Source: Tunturiibacter gelidiferens
Lineage (GTDB): Bacteria > Acidobacteriota > Terriglobia > Terriglobales > Acidobacteriaceae
Direction: 5' to 3'
DNA: 64,000 nt
Assembly (NCBI RefSeq): GCF_014201335.1
Contig: NZ_JACHEB010000010.1
Coordinates: forward strand, 1-64,000
Under the pieces are notes generated by a model. It was not told the DNA's origin and made no database searches. It worked only from the letters and a program-made list of their open reading frames with translations. Positions 17,382 to 27,118 of this stretch are shown one piece after another. The position numbers were made by a program, and so were the translations under genes. The first letter of the stretch is position 1. The number at the start of each line of letters is the position of its first letter.

Positions 17382-20300
17382 ATGCTTAAGAATGTCGTGC
17401 GCATCATGGCGTCTGTTTTCCTGTTGGTTTGCGGTTTTTCGGCGGCTGCACAGACGACGGCCCAGTTTTCCGGACGAGTGACGGACCCGCAAGGGGCGAT
17501 TGTCCGAAGCGCGGAGGTTCGTGTCGTGAACCAGGCCACCGGCGTGGAACGCAGGATGGTGACCAACAATGACGACCTGTACACGGTACCGTTCCTGAAC
17601 CCCGGAATTTACCAAATCTTTGTGCAGGCCAATGGATTTTCAACGACCTCGAGCGAACCGATCACGATCAACGTGGGTCAGTCGTTGAGCTTCGATGTGC
17701 AGCTGCGCCTGATGTCCTCACAGCAACAGGTGGACGTCGCAGCCAGCGTGCCGATCATTGATCAGACAAGCTCCTCGCTGGGCACGATCGAGACGACACA
17801 ACGTATCGTCGATCTTCCTTTGAATGGCCGCAACTTCCTACAACTGGCGTATTTGGGAGCCGGAGCAAACCAGGGTGCGCAGAATAACGGTGCCCTCCGC
17901 GGCACGACCGACAACAACAGGCCGGGAATTCAGGTAGCGGTCAACGGCCTTACTAGCTTCGATAACAACTTCCTTTTGGATGGTGTCGATAACAACGAGT
18001 TCGGACAGGGCACCCTGGTCATTCAGCCCGCACCGGACGCGATCCAGAAGTTTCGCGTAGAGGAGAACTCCATGCGTGCGGAGTTCGGGCGTGGTGGTGC
18101 TGCAGTCAATGTGTTGCTCAAGTCGGGCACGAACAAGTTTCACGGCGGTGTTTATGAGTTCATTCGTAACGATAAACTCGATGCGCGTAACTACTTTGAT
18201 CCGCAACGGCCGCCATTCCAGAGAAACCAGTTCGGAGCTTTGCTGGGTGGTCCGATCATTCGTAACCGCACCTTCTTCTTCGCTGATTACGAGGGAGAGC
18301 GTATTCGGCAGGGTGTCTCATACGTGAGCTCGGTGCCCACGAGTCTCATGCACAATGGCGACTTCAGTGAGTTGAAGACAAACCTCTATGATCCGCAGAC
18401 AACGAACCCGGTGAGTTCGCAACGCACTCTGTTGAATCCGAGCAATCCGTTCGTGATTCCCGCGAACCGTATCGACAGCGTTGGACAGGCCGTTCTGAAT
18501 GTCCTGCCGTTGCCGAATTTGCCCGGCACGGTAAATAACTTTGTGTATACCCCGAAGCAGGTCACAAATGGAGACCAGTTCGATGTTCGCATCGACCACA
18601 CTATCCGTCAGACGGACCAACTATTTGGACATGCGGCCTTGCAAGATGTCCGGTTCTTGAAGCCTGCACCTCTGGGGGAGGCCGGAGGTTGCTGCCAGGG
18701 GTTCGGAAGTAACATTGATGGGCGTGAACAAAGCTATGCCCTTGGCGAATACCATGCCTTTGGCAAGAACATTACGAATGATGCTCACTTTGCCTTCCTG
18801 CGCTGGCAGATCAATACGCAGCATCTGGATGCGGGGCAGGATCGCTCGCAGCAGTTAGGAATTCCAAATGCGAACCGTGGAGATAACCCTTACTCCAGCG
18901 GTCTCTCGCTGTTCACTCTCTCCGGTTACACCTCGTTCGGCGACTCGAGTTATGTTCCTGAGATCGCTACCGACGATACGTACCAGATCGCCGATATTGT
19001 GACGTGGCTCAAGGGACGTCACGCCTTCAAGTTCGGTGGCGACTTCCGTTATCTATCCAGAGATTTCTTCCAGGCGGAGGCACCCTTTGGAACATTCTCT
19101 TTCTCTGGCCAGTACACGCAAAATGTTGCCACGGGAGATGGCGGCAGCGCGATTGCGGACTTACTCCTGGGTATTCCTGTGAGCAAGTTGCAGGACAACC
19201 TGGCCAGCATGGACAAGACCAAAATGAGGGAGTTCGATACTTTCTTCCAGGATGACTGGAAGATAGCTCCGGGCTTACTCTCAACCTTGGCTTCCGTTAT
19301 GATCTTTACTCGCCTGTAGGGGGCAGGGTAGGGAACTTCAACCTGCAGACGGGGGTTGTCGACAATAACTACGGGCCGAATGCTATCCCCAACGCCGGCG
19401 TAGCGTATGACAAGACCAACTTTGGTCCGCGCGTTGGGTTCGCCTATTCGCCTCAGAGCCAGCAGACCCTCGTGGTCCACGGCGCGTTCGGCATCTTCTA
19501 CTCGCCTGAGGGCAACATCTTCAACGACCTTGGCGAGAACCCACCTTTGCTGGAGCTTTACTCGGCTGCTTATAACCCGGCGCAGATTCCGCAGACGGCA
19601 CAGCTATTGCGGTCCGGATTCCCAGCAACGCTCCCGGCGATCGATCCTCTCCATCCGACCGGGCAGGTGAAGACGACCGGGCCGAAGCGGCTTCTTCCGC
19701 GCATCACAGAGTGGAATCTGGGTCTTGAAAAGGAACTGCCCGGAAGTTGGGTGATGGGTCTTGCCTATGTAGGCACGCAGGGGCAGCGATTGTGGGATAA
19801 CGAGGCAAGTGATCTGAACCAGGCTCCTGTGCCGCTCGATTCCAACTTCGGCCCTGCTCCTAACTATGGCCGCCCTTACTTCAGCACCGATCCAGGCCTG
19901 AGCGATATTCTTACGATCGACTATCCGCGATTCAACCTGCACTTCAACGCTCTTGAAGGCAAGCTACAGAAGAAGGTCTCGAATAGTCTGACCATGCTTG
20001 CCTCCTATACATGGAGCAAGGACATTGGAACAAGCCACGGGACAGCGGGCACTTCTGTGCAGGACTCCTATAACACCAATGGCGAGCGGGGCTATGTGGA
20101 GCCCGATTTCCGTCATCGCTTCACCATCAGCTATACCTACAAGCTTCCGTTCGGTAAAGGACGTCAGTTCGGCGGCAACACGGGACGGAGTGCCGATCTG
20201 GCCTTTGGCGGATGGGAGCTGAGTGGGATTACCGTGGCACGCACGGGCGAGCACGCGAAAGAAGGTACCTCGATCGATTAGACGAACACGGGTAGCTTTG

Positions 20301-20713
20301 GTCCGCGGCCCGATCAAGTGGGTAACCCCGCGGACTTCTCCATCGATCAGGCGGATCAGGCACGGCTTGGATGTACGCCGGGCAAGAGGACACTGGCCTG
20401 TTGGTACAACCCGGCCGCGTTCGCGATCCCCGCACTCGCACCGGAGCAGACCTTTGCCCATAACTTCGGCAACAGCTATGCGGGTTCGATTGTTGGTCCT
20501 TCGCAGCTCAACTTCGATCTTGGATTAATGAAGAGCTTCCGTATCGTCGAGGGGCAGCAGCTGACGTTCCGGGCGGAGATCTTCAACGTAGCCAATCATG
20601 CGCAGTTCCAGATACCGAGCACTGCGCCGGATGTCCCGGGCGGAGCTTCGATATCCTCGACGCTGCCTGACAACCAGCGTGAGGTGCAGTTCAGCTTGAA
20701 GTACATGTTCTAG
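17382..20713 (+). pseudogene. Oar-type TonB-dependent receptor, frameshift and amber codon
   Basis: A full-length receptor gene of about 1110 codons in three pieces. It begins with a signal peptide (VFLLVCGFSAAAQ), then a CarboxypepD_reg domain (GRVTDPQGAIVRSAEV) and a plug (IVDLPLNGRNFLQL, LLDGVDNNEFGQG). Near 19275, after FFQDDWKIAPG, one base is missing. The other frame continues with TLNLGFRYDLYSP and the barrel strands. An in-frame TAG at 20279-20281 interrupts again before TNTGSFGPRPDQ. The last piece ends in FSLKYMF with a terminal aromatic residue, as barrels do. Both lesions are single-base events in otherwise well-kept sequence, so recent decay or base-calling errors are both possible. 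Confidence 0.85.
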
Positions 20714-20816
20714 TGCAGGCCGGGCAGCCTTCGACATGCGTTATACGGCGACGCTGAGGGCTACCCCGGTACTTACCAGCCAAGGAAACAGTTAACAATT
20801 TCGAATGGAGTCGATC

Positions 20817-21644
20817 ATGCTTCTTGCTTTTTCCAATTCTTATCTGAAGGTCCCTGCGGTGGTTCTGTTTGCGTCGCTCGTAATTACGGCTCCGTGCTTT
20901 GGGCAGGCAACTGCAACGAATGGCGCCCCCCGAACGATTATGACGAGCGCCCATCGCGGCGAACACACGCATCATCCGGAGAACTCAATCCCCGCTATCC
21001 AGGGCGCGGTTGATGCGGGTATGGACTATGTCGAAATCGATGTGCGCACCACGTCAGACGGCCAGCTTGTGTTGATGCACGATCCGTCGGTCAATCGCAT
21101 GACTGACGGCAAAGGACTGGTGAAAAACATGACCCTTGCGGAGATCAAGAAGCTCGATCTGGGCGCTCGTTTTCCTGGCCAGTTTCCCGGCTTGCAGGTG
21201 CCTACGTTTGACGAGGTGCTGGAGTTCTGCAGGGGGAAGATCGGCAACTACGTCGATACGAAGGATGCTGCACCTGAGGCGCTGGTCGCGGCAATTGAGC
21301 GGCACGATATGGGAAAGCATGTGATGTTCTGGTCGGAGCATCCTGATTTTCTGAAGCAGATCGCTACCTTACAGCCGAGCTGGGTACTTATGCCGGAGGC
21401 GTTCAATCCGCAGAATGTGCATAAGCTGATCGACAGGCTTCATCCACAGTTGCTGGGCGCTGATGAGCGCGACTTCAATGCTGTGACGATAGCAGCTGCG
21501 AAAGAGGTCAATGTAGGCATTTTTGTCGATCGTCAGACGGAAAAAGAGTGGCAGGATGCGATCGATAACGGGGCCGTCGGGATTCAGACCAACTTTCCAG
21601 CGGAGCTCACGGCGTACTTGCGTGCCCGAGGATTGCATCGATGA
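20817..21644 (+). CDS. Secreted glycerophosphodiester phosphodiesterase-family protein
   Basis: 275 residues from ATG 20817, with GGAG six bases upstream; ATG 20805 is the alternative. A signal peptide (VVLFASLVITAPCFGQ) leads into a TIM-barrel GDPD domain: AHRGEHTHHPENSIPA, DYVEIDVRTTSDGQLVLMHDPSVNR. These carry the catalytic HRG...HD histidines and the ExD metal ligands. The end (GVDxxQTNFP-like GAVGIQTNFPAEL) is typical. It follows the TonB receptor by about 100 bases, suggesting that the receptor once took up a glycerophosphodiester or its product. Its 3' end abuts a CobW remnant. Confidence 0.88.
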   Translation: MLLAFSNSYLKVPAVVLFASLVITAPCFGQATATNGAPRTIMTSAHRGEHTHHPENSIPAIQGAVDAGMDYVEIDVRTTSDGQLVLMHDPSVNRMTDGKGLVKNMTLAEIKKLDLGARFPGQFPGLQVPTFDEVLEFCRGKIGNYVDTKDAAPEALVAAIERHDMGKHVMFWSEHPDFLKQIATLQPSWVLMPEAFNPQNVHKLIDRLHPQLLGADERDFNAVTIAAAKEVNVGIFVDRQTEKEWQDAIDNGAVGIQTNFPAELTAYLRARGLHR

Positions 21645-21745
21645 GGTGAAGAAGCAGATTGCCTTAGCAGACGTCATTCTTCTCAACGAGACCGACCTTA
21701 TCAGTTCTGATGAACCGGACAAACTTGAACGTCGCATTTACTGCC
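21631..21745 (+). pseudogene. CobW/COG0523 GTPase fragment
   Basis: About 37 codons starting at the GDPD stop read DEVKKQIALADVILLNETDL followed by EPDKLERRI. This fits the stretch around the NKxD nucleotide motif of COG0523 metal-chaperone GTPases, here NETD with the lysine lost. Nothing before or after fits the family, so only a short internal piece remains. Confidence 0.55.
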
Positions 21746-22029
21746 GCGCATCACCACCGGCAACACCATGGCTCCCTGGATCGTGATCGGCGAACGCGAG
21801 CGGGCGCAATACTAAAGCAAACACATCGTCTCTTCCCTATTCGCGAATCGACGATAGAGGTCATTACTCGGTTAGTTTCCTGCCGATCCTTCCAACCCAT
21901 AGCAAGTCAGAACCCTGGGTTTTATCTGGAAGTGGCGGGCGCGCAGAGCAGAAACCTCGGTGATCTGACTTGGGAACAGAAGGGTATGGGTTCTGCCGTT
22001 GTCGGTACACGTTGACGACAGACCTTGAT
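21746..22029. other. Spacer without a recognised gene
   Basis: Follows the CobW fragment. The open frame on the plus strand here has no family character and shows no ribosome-binding site. It probably contains further decayed sequence. Confidence 0.4.
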
Positions 22030-22140
22030 CTACCAATTGTCGAGGAGGCGTAGCCCGTTCAGTCGGACCTCGTGCCGGTAGACTCCTGCGTCGGGGCAGG
22101 CCATTAATACAGGAGTCACCGGCCCTGGGATTGGGTCCTT
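22030..22140 (-). other. Short coding-like tail behind carbonic anhydrase, related to the small gene at 37008-37175
   Basis: In a frame different from the carbonic anhydrase, 36 codons ending in TAG 22030-22032 read KDPIPGPVTPV, CPDAGVYRHEVRL and LLDNW. The parts DPIPGP and CPDxGVYxHEVxL recur in the 55-residue gene at 37008-37175. The frame is open only back to about 22172 inside the carbonic anhydrase 3' end and has no ATG, GTG or TTG upstream of GTG 22117-22119. It may be a decayed small gene or a former C-terminal extension of the carbonic anhydrase cut off by a frameshift. Confidence 0.55.
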
Positions 22141-22145
22141 AACGA

Positions 22146-22667
22146 CTATTCGGGAGATAGCCTGGGAACAGCCTCAACTTCTTTGAGGAGGCCCGTCTCC
22201 ATGTCTAAAACGAAGCCACGAACGGGAACCTCTTTTGCGATCCACGGATGAGACCGCACCTTCTCGATTTGCTCTCGAGTATGCTGTATCGGGTCTTTGA
22301 AAGAGAAGAACCGCATAGGAGCAGGTGACGAATCGCCGGTGGAAGTAGCTAATTTTGTATTAAGCTCCTCGTCGGTAAAGGTTGTGAATCCGCATCCGGT
22401 GTGGTTTAGAAGCATGATTTCAGTTGTTCCGATGATGCGATTGGACGCCACAAGCTCTCCGAGAACGTCGTCGGTTACTGCCGGCCCGGCGGTTCGGATT
22501 ACATCGAGATTCGCATGCTGTAGCCCGAGGATCGCTGGAAGGTCTGAAACGCGAGGATCCATGCAGGTAACAACCGCAAGTTTGGGGGCTGGACGTTCCG
22601 CACGTGCTGGATTCGGTATCTTGGCATAACTACGGTTTGCTTCTAGGGCTTTTTCAATGAGACTCAT
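22146..22667 (-). CDS. Beta-class carbonic anhydrase
   Basis: 173 residues; GAGGAAAC precedes ATG 22667. The zinc ligands and catalytic dyad are all seen: Cys35, Asp37 and Arg39 in VTCMDPRV, then His89 and Cys92 in LLNHTGCG. The short length and the VTCMDPR pattern fit the small beta-CA group found widely in soil bacteria. It interconverts CO2 and bicarbonate in the cytoplasm. The protein ends LLKEVEAVPRLSPE, and a coding-like tail continues in another frame immediately after. Confidence 0.9.
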   Translation of the reverse strand: MSLIEKALEANRSYAKIPNPARAERPAPKLAVVTCMDPRVSDLPAILGLQHANLDVIRTAGPAVTDDVLGELVASNRIIGTTEIMLLNHTGCGFTTFTDEELNTKLATSTGDSSPAPMRFFSFKDPIQHTREQIEKVRSHPWIAKEVPVRGFVLDMETGLLKEVEAVPRLSPE

Positions 22668-22754
22668 CGGTTTCCTCGGTTTGGTTAGGTATTGGGATTT
22701 GAGTTAAATGGCACATAACGTTCAGTGCCATGAGAGAGGGGATTGGGCGACTCG

Positions 22755-23444
22755 TTACGTTGAAACTTTTAGTTGAACGACCCCGTCGTCGTCAGCCACG
22801 AGACACACGGAGGTCATATTTAGAAAGAGTCCGTGCTTGATCACTCCGACAATGTTTCTGATTTCACTGGAGACCGCTTCCAGATCGGAAATTGGGCCAC
22901 AATGACAGTCGAGAATATAGTTGTCCTCGTCGATGAGCAGCGGTTCATCTGTGCCTTTCTCATGGCGGAGGACCGGATTTAGGCCTAGCGCATCGAGCTT
23001 GCGCTGAACGGGGACATACGCCATCTTCACAACTTCAACGGGCAAAGGAAACTTGCCCAATGTGGCGACGACCTTGGAGGAGTCAACGAGAGCGACAAAT
23101 TGATCCGAACAACTAGCAACAATCTTCTCTCGAAAGTGCGCGCCTCCTCCGCCCTTGATGAGATTCAACTGTGAGTCGACTTCGTCCGCGCCATCGATGT
23201 AAAGGTCCAGTCTCGGAAGCTCGTTTAACGTAACGACATCGAGTCCAAGACTGCGAGCGAGATCAGCGCTTGCCTTAGAGGATGCAACACAGCGAATATT
23301 CAATTTCGTCTGTGCATTGCGAGCCCCCAATGCGCGGATGAACTGCGTCGCCGTCGTGCCGGTACCTAGACCGACCGTCATGTCTGGCTCTATAGGCTCA
23401 GCACCGTGTTCACCGACTAGTCTTTTCGCATCGTCTTGCGTCAT
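22755..23444 (-). CDS. rpiA: Ribose-5-phosphate isomerase A
   Basis: 229 residues, the normal length. The family motifs are intact: VGLGTGTTATQFIRAL at the phosphate-binding loop, DLYIDGADEVD with the catalytic aspartates, and LIKGGGGAHFREKIVA with the catalytic lysine and glutamate. It converts ribose 5-phosphate to ribulose 5-phosphate in the pentose phosphate pathway. It lies upstream of carbonic anhydrase on the same strand with an 87-base gap; cotranscription is possible. Confidence 0.95.
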   Translation of the reverse strand: MTQDDAKRLVGEHGAEPIEPDMTVGLGTGTTATQFIRALGARNAQTKLNIRCVASSKASADLARSLGLDVVTLNELPRLDLYIDGADEVDSQLNLIKGGGGAHFREKIVASCSDQFVALVDSSKVVATLGKFPLPVEVVKMAYVPVQRKLDALGLNPVLRHEKGTDEPLLIDEDNYILDCHCGPISDLEAVSSEIRNIVGVIKHGLFLNMTSVCLVADDDGVVQLKVST

Positions 23445-23632
23445 TGGGTTGTCCTAAAGTTCTCTTTCGAGTCGCAACTGCTGAAAGATCGGTTCACTCA
23501 ATACGATCTCTGATCGAGTTGAACCCCGCGCAATTTCGTGTCAGTGCTTTACTGTGTCGAAGGAATCCCAAGGTGTTTCGCCAGCTGTTTGGGAGCGTCA
23601 TCCGAGACCTTGTGTTCCGCACAATTGCTATA

Positions 23633-23671
23633 GATCAAACGGGGTTGCGAAGGCCACAACCCCGTTTGATC
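23633..23671 (-). terminator. Perfect 15-bp hairpin after the beta-propeller gene
   Basis: The arms 23633-23647 and 23657-23671 (GATCAAACGGGGTTG and its exact complement) enclose a nine-base loop. It begins four bases beyond the stop codon of the minus-strand gene at 23675-24805. There is no long U-tract, so it may act as a terminator with poor tail or as an mRNA 3'-end protector. Confidence 0.6.
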
Positions 23672-23674
23672 CGA

Positions 23675-24805
23675 CTAAAGGGCGGCGATACCGTTGTAGC
23701 CCTCGGATTTCGGAAATTGACCGGCAATACCAAGATTGTTGAGCGTGCCGTCTGACTCGACTTCGAAGACACCAATGTCGCCAGAACCGGAATTCAATGT
23801 GTAGACAAACTTCCCGTCTGAGCTAATCGCAATGTCCAGGTTGGTGCTCCCCTGGGGATTGCTGCCTACGATGGTTCCGGATATTGGCGTCAAAGAACCA
23901 TTCTTACCAATCGTAAAACCAGAGATCGATGCTGTTCCAGCATTCGAGACGTAGACGAACTTTCCGTCTGGAGTGATTGCGTTCCAGCAGTTTGCGGTCC
24001 CGAATGTGGGAACGTGTTCGCTCACGGGTGTTAGATTGCCGCTAGCCGGAGTGCTGTACGAAGAGATAGTCGCACTATTTGTGACTCCAGGGGTTCCCGT
24101 CTCTGAGGCGATAAGGGTGCCGTTTGGCGCAAATGAGACAGAGAAGATGCCTGGGTCAGCATCTTGATTCACGACGATGGGTCCCAACGTCCCGTCAAGA
24201 TTGACCCGAAACACGTCGATGTTGTTAGGAATCTTCTCAGTTACTACAAGAAACTGGCCGTCCGGACTGAAGGCTAAGGATGCTCCGCCGCTCGCAGCAG
24301 CGGTCAGGAATGTAGTGGAACTCTTGATTTGGTTGAGATGGCCGCCGAAATCCAGAGTGAATCCAACCAAGCTTCCAGCTGCACCTGCGTTGAGTACATA
24401 AACAAGGTTCTGACGTTCTGCTATGGCAACTGGTTCGCTGCCTCCTGAGGGCACCTTGTCGAGAAAAGCTAAGGTCGAACGTCTGACACCAAATACGGAG
24501 ATGTTTCCGCTTCCAGCGTTTACAGCGAACAGCAGGGAATGGTCTTGGCTCAATGTCAGAGATCCCTGGGAACCAAGAGGATCCGTAACTCCACTACTGC
24601 CTCTACCTTGGGTGTCGTACCGTTGGGTCTCGGTGAGAGACCCGTTTGCGGAGCGCTCGAATGCAACGATCTCGTTCTTTGTTGCGGCATTCGTCATGAC
24701 GAATACTGCTCCGGACTTCGCGTTAGACTCGGCTAACGCAGTGACGGAAAGAAGACTTCCAATTGTGATAGCAGCGGCTGCCAGGCCGCCTGTGACCTTA
24801 AACAT
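23675..24805 (-). CDS. Exported YncE/lactonase-like beta-propeller protein
   Basis: 376 residues; AAGGAG precedes ATG 24805. A signal peptide (GGLAAAAITIGSLLSVTALA) is followed by repeated beta-propeller blades with the recurring patterns SPDGQFLVVTE, TPDGKFVYVSNAGTASISGF and SSDGKFVYTLNSGSGDIGVF. This is the lactonase (6-phosphogluconolactonase-like)/YncE fold. With a signal peptide and no clear catalytic set, a periplasmic or surface binding role is as likely as lactone hydrolysis. Confidence 0.85.
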   Translation of the reverse strand: MFKVTGGLAAAAITIGSLLSVTALAESNAKSGAVFVMTNAATKNEIVAFERSANGSLTETQRYDTQGRGSSGVTDPLGSQGSLTLSQDHSLLFAVNAGSGNISVFGVRRSTLAFLDKVPSGGSEPVAIAERQNLVYVLNAGAAGSLVGFTLDFGGHLNQIKSSTTFLTAAASGGASLAFSPDGQFLVVTEKIPNNIDVFRVNLDGTLGPIVVNQDADPGIFSVSFAPNGTLIASETGTPGVTNSATISSYSTPASGNLTPVSEHVPTFGTANCWNAITPDGKFVYVSNAGTASISGFTIGKNGSLTPISGTIVGSNPQGSTNLDIAISSDGKFVYTLNSGSGDIGVFEVESDGTLNNLGIAGQFPKSEGYNGIAAL

Positions 24806-25484
24806 TTAAGCTCCTTATATAGTGAGGCCGTTCGTAGGGGGAGGGCGCTGGTAACAGTCGCCTGACTATAGGGCTAACCCGCTGGGGATCAAGAAGATAT
24901 TGTGACTTGGTTCCTCGTCCGGTAATCGAATACTATTTGCCTTAACGTTAAAAGTCCCCGTAAGAACCTATAGGCAGCGCCCTAGAATATCGCGAGCTGA
25001 GACCGAGTAAATCGAGTCGATGCTTTCTGTATACGACAGTAGAGAAATCCAATTCCCACAGCTCCGAACCGGAATGAATTGACTCCGCTTTCCGCTCGAG
25101 ACCAGATTCGACCGAAGGCAATAAGAAGAGGGGATGAGGTAGACAGGGGTCCGAAGGTTATCGAGAAGATTTTGCAGAATGTGCTGGAACAATTCGTTGA
25201 GACGGAACGCCTGGCGATCAAGCCAACGCTATGAAGCTAATAGAGCGCCGACAGCAAAAGCAAGACAATCGTGATCATGCGGTAAATCTTCCGAATTGGT
25301 TGTGGAAGTAATGCATCGGCATGTCGTGCTGCCACGATGCTGTTACAAAACGGCTGTTTTGTCCAATACGCCTGAAAAGTTGCGCTCGGTGTTGTGCGCG
25401 TGCTGCTTGAGCAAGATCTATCGATAGACTATTGAAATGATTCTTTACCGGACGCTCGGCAGAAGGAGAGCGAGGACATCCTAA
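24806..25484. other. 679-base stretch without a recognised gene
   Basis: It contains the promoter region of the beta-propeller gene and a 10-base palindrome TTAACGTTAA at 24942-24951. A short plus-strand frame ending near 25234 (GPKVIEKILQNVLEQFVETERLAI) has coding-like character but no start or recognised family; it may be the end of a lost gene. Confidence 0.4.
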
Positions 25485-26042
25485 ATGGCCCATCGAGTAA
25501 TTATTGATGACGCATTTCTGGAAATCGCTCAGGATCTTTTTCGCACATACGGTTTCGATGGAGTCAGTCTCAAGATGCTTTCGGACAAGACCGGCCTTTG
25601 AAAAGGCAAGTCTGTAGTATCGTTATCCTGCAGGCAAAGATCAGATAGTGACGACGGTGGCCGAGTTTGTTGCTGCCTGGTTCGAGTCCAACATATTCAA
25701 ACTGTTGGATGGAACGGGGACTCCACGAGCGCGCGTCTCGTTGGTGGCCGAACGCCTGAATAAATACTATTCGAGTGGTGTGAAAGCCAGCATTCTCAAC
25801 GTTCTATCGATCCAGTCGGGTCAGAGGAACTACAGCTCGTGCTTCGCAAAATGACGCAGACGTGGGTCGATGCGTTTACCAGGATCGCCACAGAGAGCGG
25901 CCTGGATGCCGTGGACCTCCGCTTTAGGGCACAAGAACCCCTCATCGGTATCGAGGGTTCTCTGATCTTTGCCCGAACGGCTGGAAACGGTGCCGCTTTT
26001 GAACGTACTCTAATGCTCCTGCCGGACTCGCTTTTTCCTTGA
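25485..26042 (+). pseudogene. TetR-family regulator pseudogene
   Basis: From ATG 25485 the frame reads a normal TetR helix-turn-helix start (ALEIAQ-like FLEIAQDLFRTYGFDGVSLKMLSDKTGL), then hits TGA at about 25600. Shifting by one base gives KASL, a TAG, then YRYPAGKDQIV, completing the recognition helix. The ligand domain follows (TVAEFVAAWFES) with another frameshift between about 25800 and 25840, after which MTQTWVDAFTRIATESGL and GSLIFARTAGN complete the C-terminus. At least two frameshifts and two stops make it a clear pseudogene. Confidence 0.85.
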
Positions 26043-26084
26043 TCTGAACGATATTCAATCGGAAACCGTTCGCAGTCCGCGGCG

Positions 26085-26111
26085 CCAGACCTGCAGAAAA
26101 TACAGGTCTGG
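26085..26111. terminator. Nine-bp hairpin after the TetR pseudogene
   Basis: CCAGACCTG at 26085-26093 pairs with CAGGTCTGG at 26103-26111 around an A-rich loop. It sits between the TetR remnant and the next sigma factor gene. It is terminator-like but lacks a U-tract. Confidence 0.45.
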
Positions 26112-26130
26112 GACCCCTAATTCCGAGATT

Positions 26131-26853
26131 GTGAAAGGCTACATTGTCGTGCAGGATCATAGCGACATGGCCTTACATTGCGGCAATCGGTCGAATCAAA
26201 CGTCTCCTCCGTCGGAGGATGCGAAGCTTGTCGCTCTCGCCAAGGCAGGCGATGAGAATGCTTATGCTGACCTTATCAAAGGCGCTTTGCCCACAGCACG
26301 TCGCGCCGTTCGGAACATCCTTCGAGCCGAGGCTGACGCAGAAGACGCTTTGCAGGATGCGACTATCCGTTCTTATTTCAAGCTGTCCACATTCGACGGC
26401 AGAGCGAAGTTTTCAACGTGGTTCACTCGCATCGCGATCAATTCTGCGCTCATGATGCGACGAAAATATAAAAACGGATGTGAGGTTACAGGCGACGCTG
26501 AGAAGAATGAGTTGTTGCTCGTGGCTATAGCTGACCCGCGTCCCGATCCCTTGACTACGTTGCGGATTAAGCGAGAATACGAAATTCTTCGATGTGCGAT
26601 TAATTCCTTGCCGTTGTCGCTCAAGGAGGGATTGCAGATACGCCTCAGCGACGACTTGTCCTTGAACGAAATTGCAAATCGCCTGCATCTCTCCCTCCCT
26701 GCCACGAAGACCCGGCTGCTGAGGGCCAAACGACTCGTCATAGCTAAAGCCGCTGCTCGTCTGACGCCGTCTGTTCGTACGAATGGAGAGCCCCAGGAGG
26801 TTCTCCCAGTCTCGTCGGGCGAGTCAATCGGAGTTGAACGGGCTGTTCGGTAG
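26131..26853 (+). CDS. ECF-type RNA polymerase sigma factor
   Basis: 240 residues from GTG 26131; ATG 26167 would give 228 and fits equally well, since no strong ribosome-binding site decides. Region 2 reads ARRAVRNILRAEADAEDALQDA with FSTWFTRIAINSALMMRRK. Region 4 reads LKEGLQIRLSDDLSLNEIANRLHLSLPATKTRLLRAKR. The C-terminal 30 residues are extra. No anti-sigma gene is adjacent. The next gene is a ferritin-like protein 265 bases on, a possible target in a stress response. Confidence 0.85.
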   Translation: MKGYIVVQDHSDMALHCGNRSNQTSPPSEDAKLVALAKAGDENAYADLIKGALPTARRAVRNILRAEADAEDALQDATIRSYFKLSTFDGRAKFSTWFTRIAINSALMMRRKYKNGCEVTGDAEKNELLLVAIADPRPDPLTTLRIKREYEILRCAINSLPLSLKEGLQIRLSDDLSLNEIANRLHLSLPATKTRLLRAKRLVIAKAAARLTPSVRTNGEPQEVLPVSSGESIGVERAVR

Positions 26854-27118
26854 AGTTTCTCAGCGCGAGTGCACGGGGAAATCGCAACACTTGCCTATAG
26901 GAAACAACAGGCTCAACCCTGCATGTTTTCGGATCACAAGTGGATGGCTTTGGACCGATAATTCATCTGCTCTGTTCTTCCGTACGAGGAGCACTGTGAT
27001 CTATCGACAATATCTAAGGGTGATGATTTTTGTGTATTCGCAACTCCGGACATGATTGCCGGCCAATTGTCCCGAGATCAACCTAAGACGACCGCAACTA
27101 GCATAATTGGAGAATGAT

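Noticed and set aside
21710..22015. 101-codon plus-strand frame between CobW fragment and carbonic anhydrase
   Set aside because: No family pattern and no ribosome-binding site.
25100..25240. Plus-strand coding-like tail ending before the TetR remnant
   Set aside because: No start, no recognised family and stops just upstream; kept only as a possible trace.
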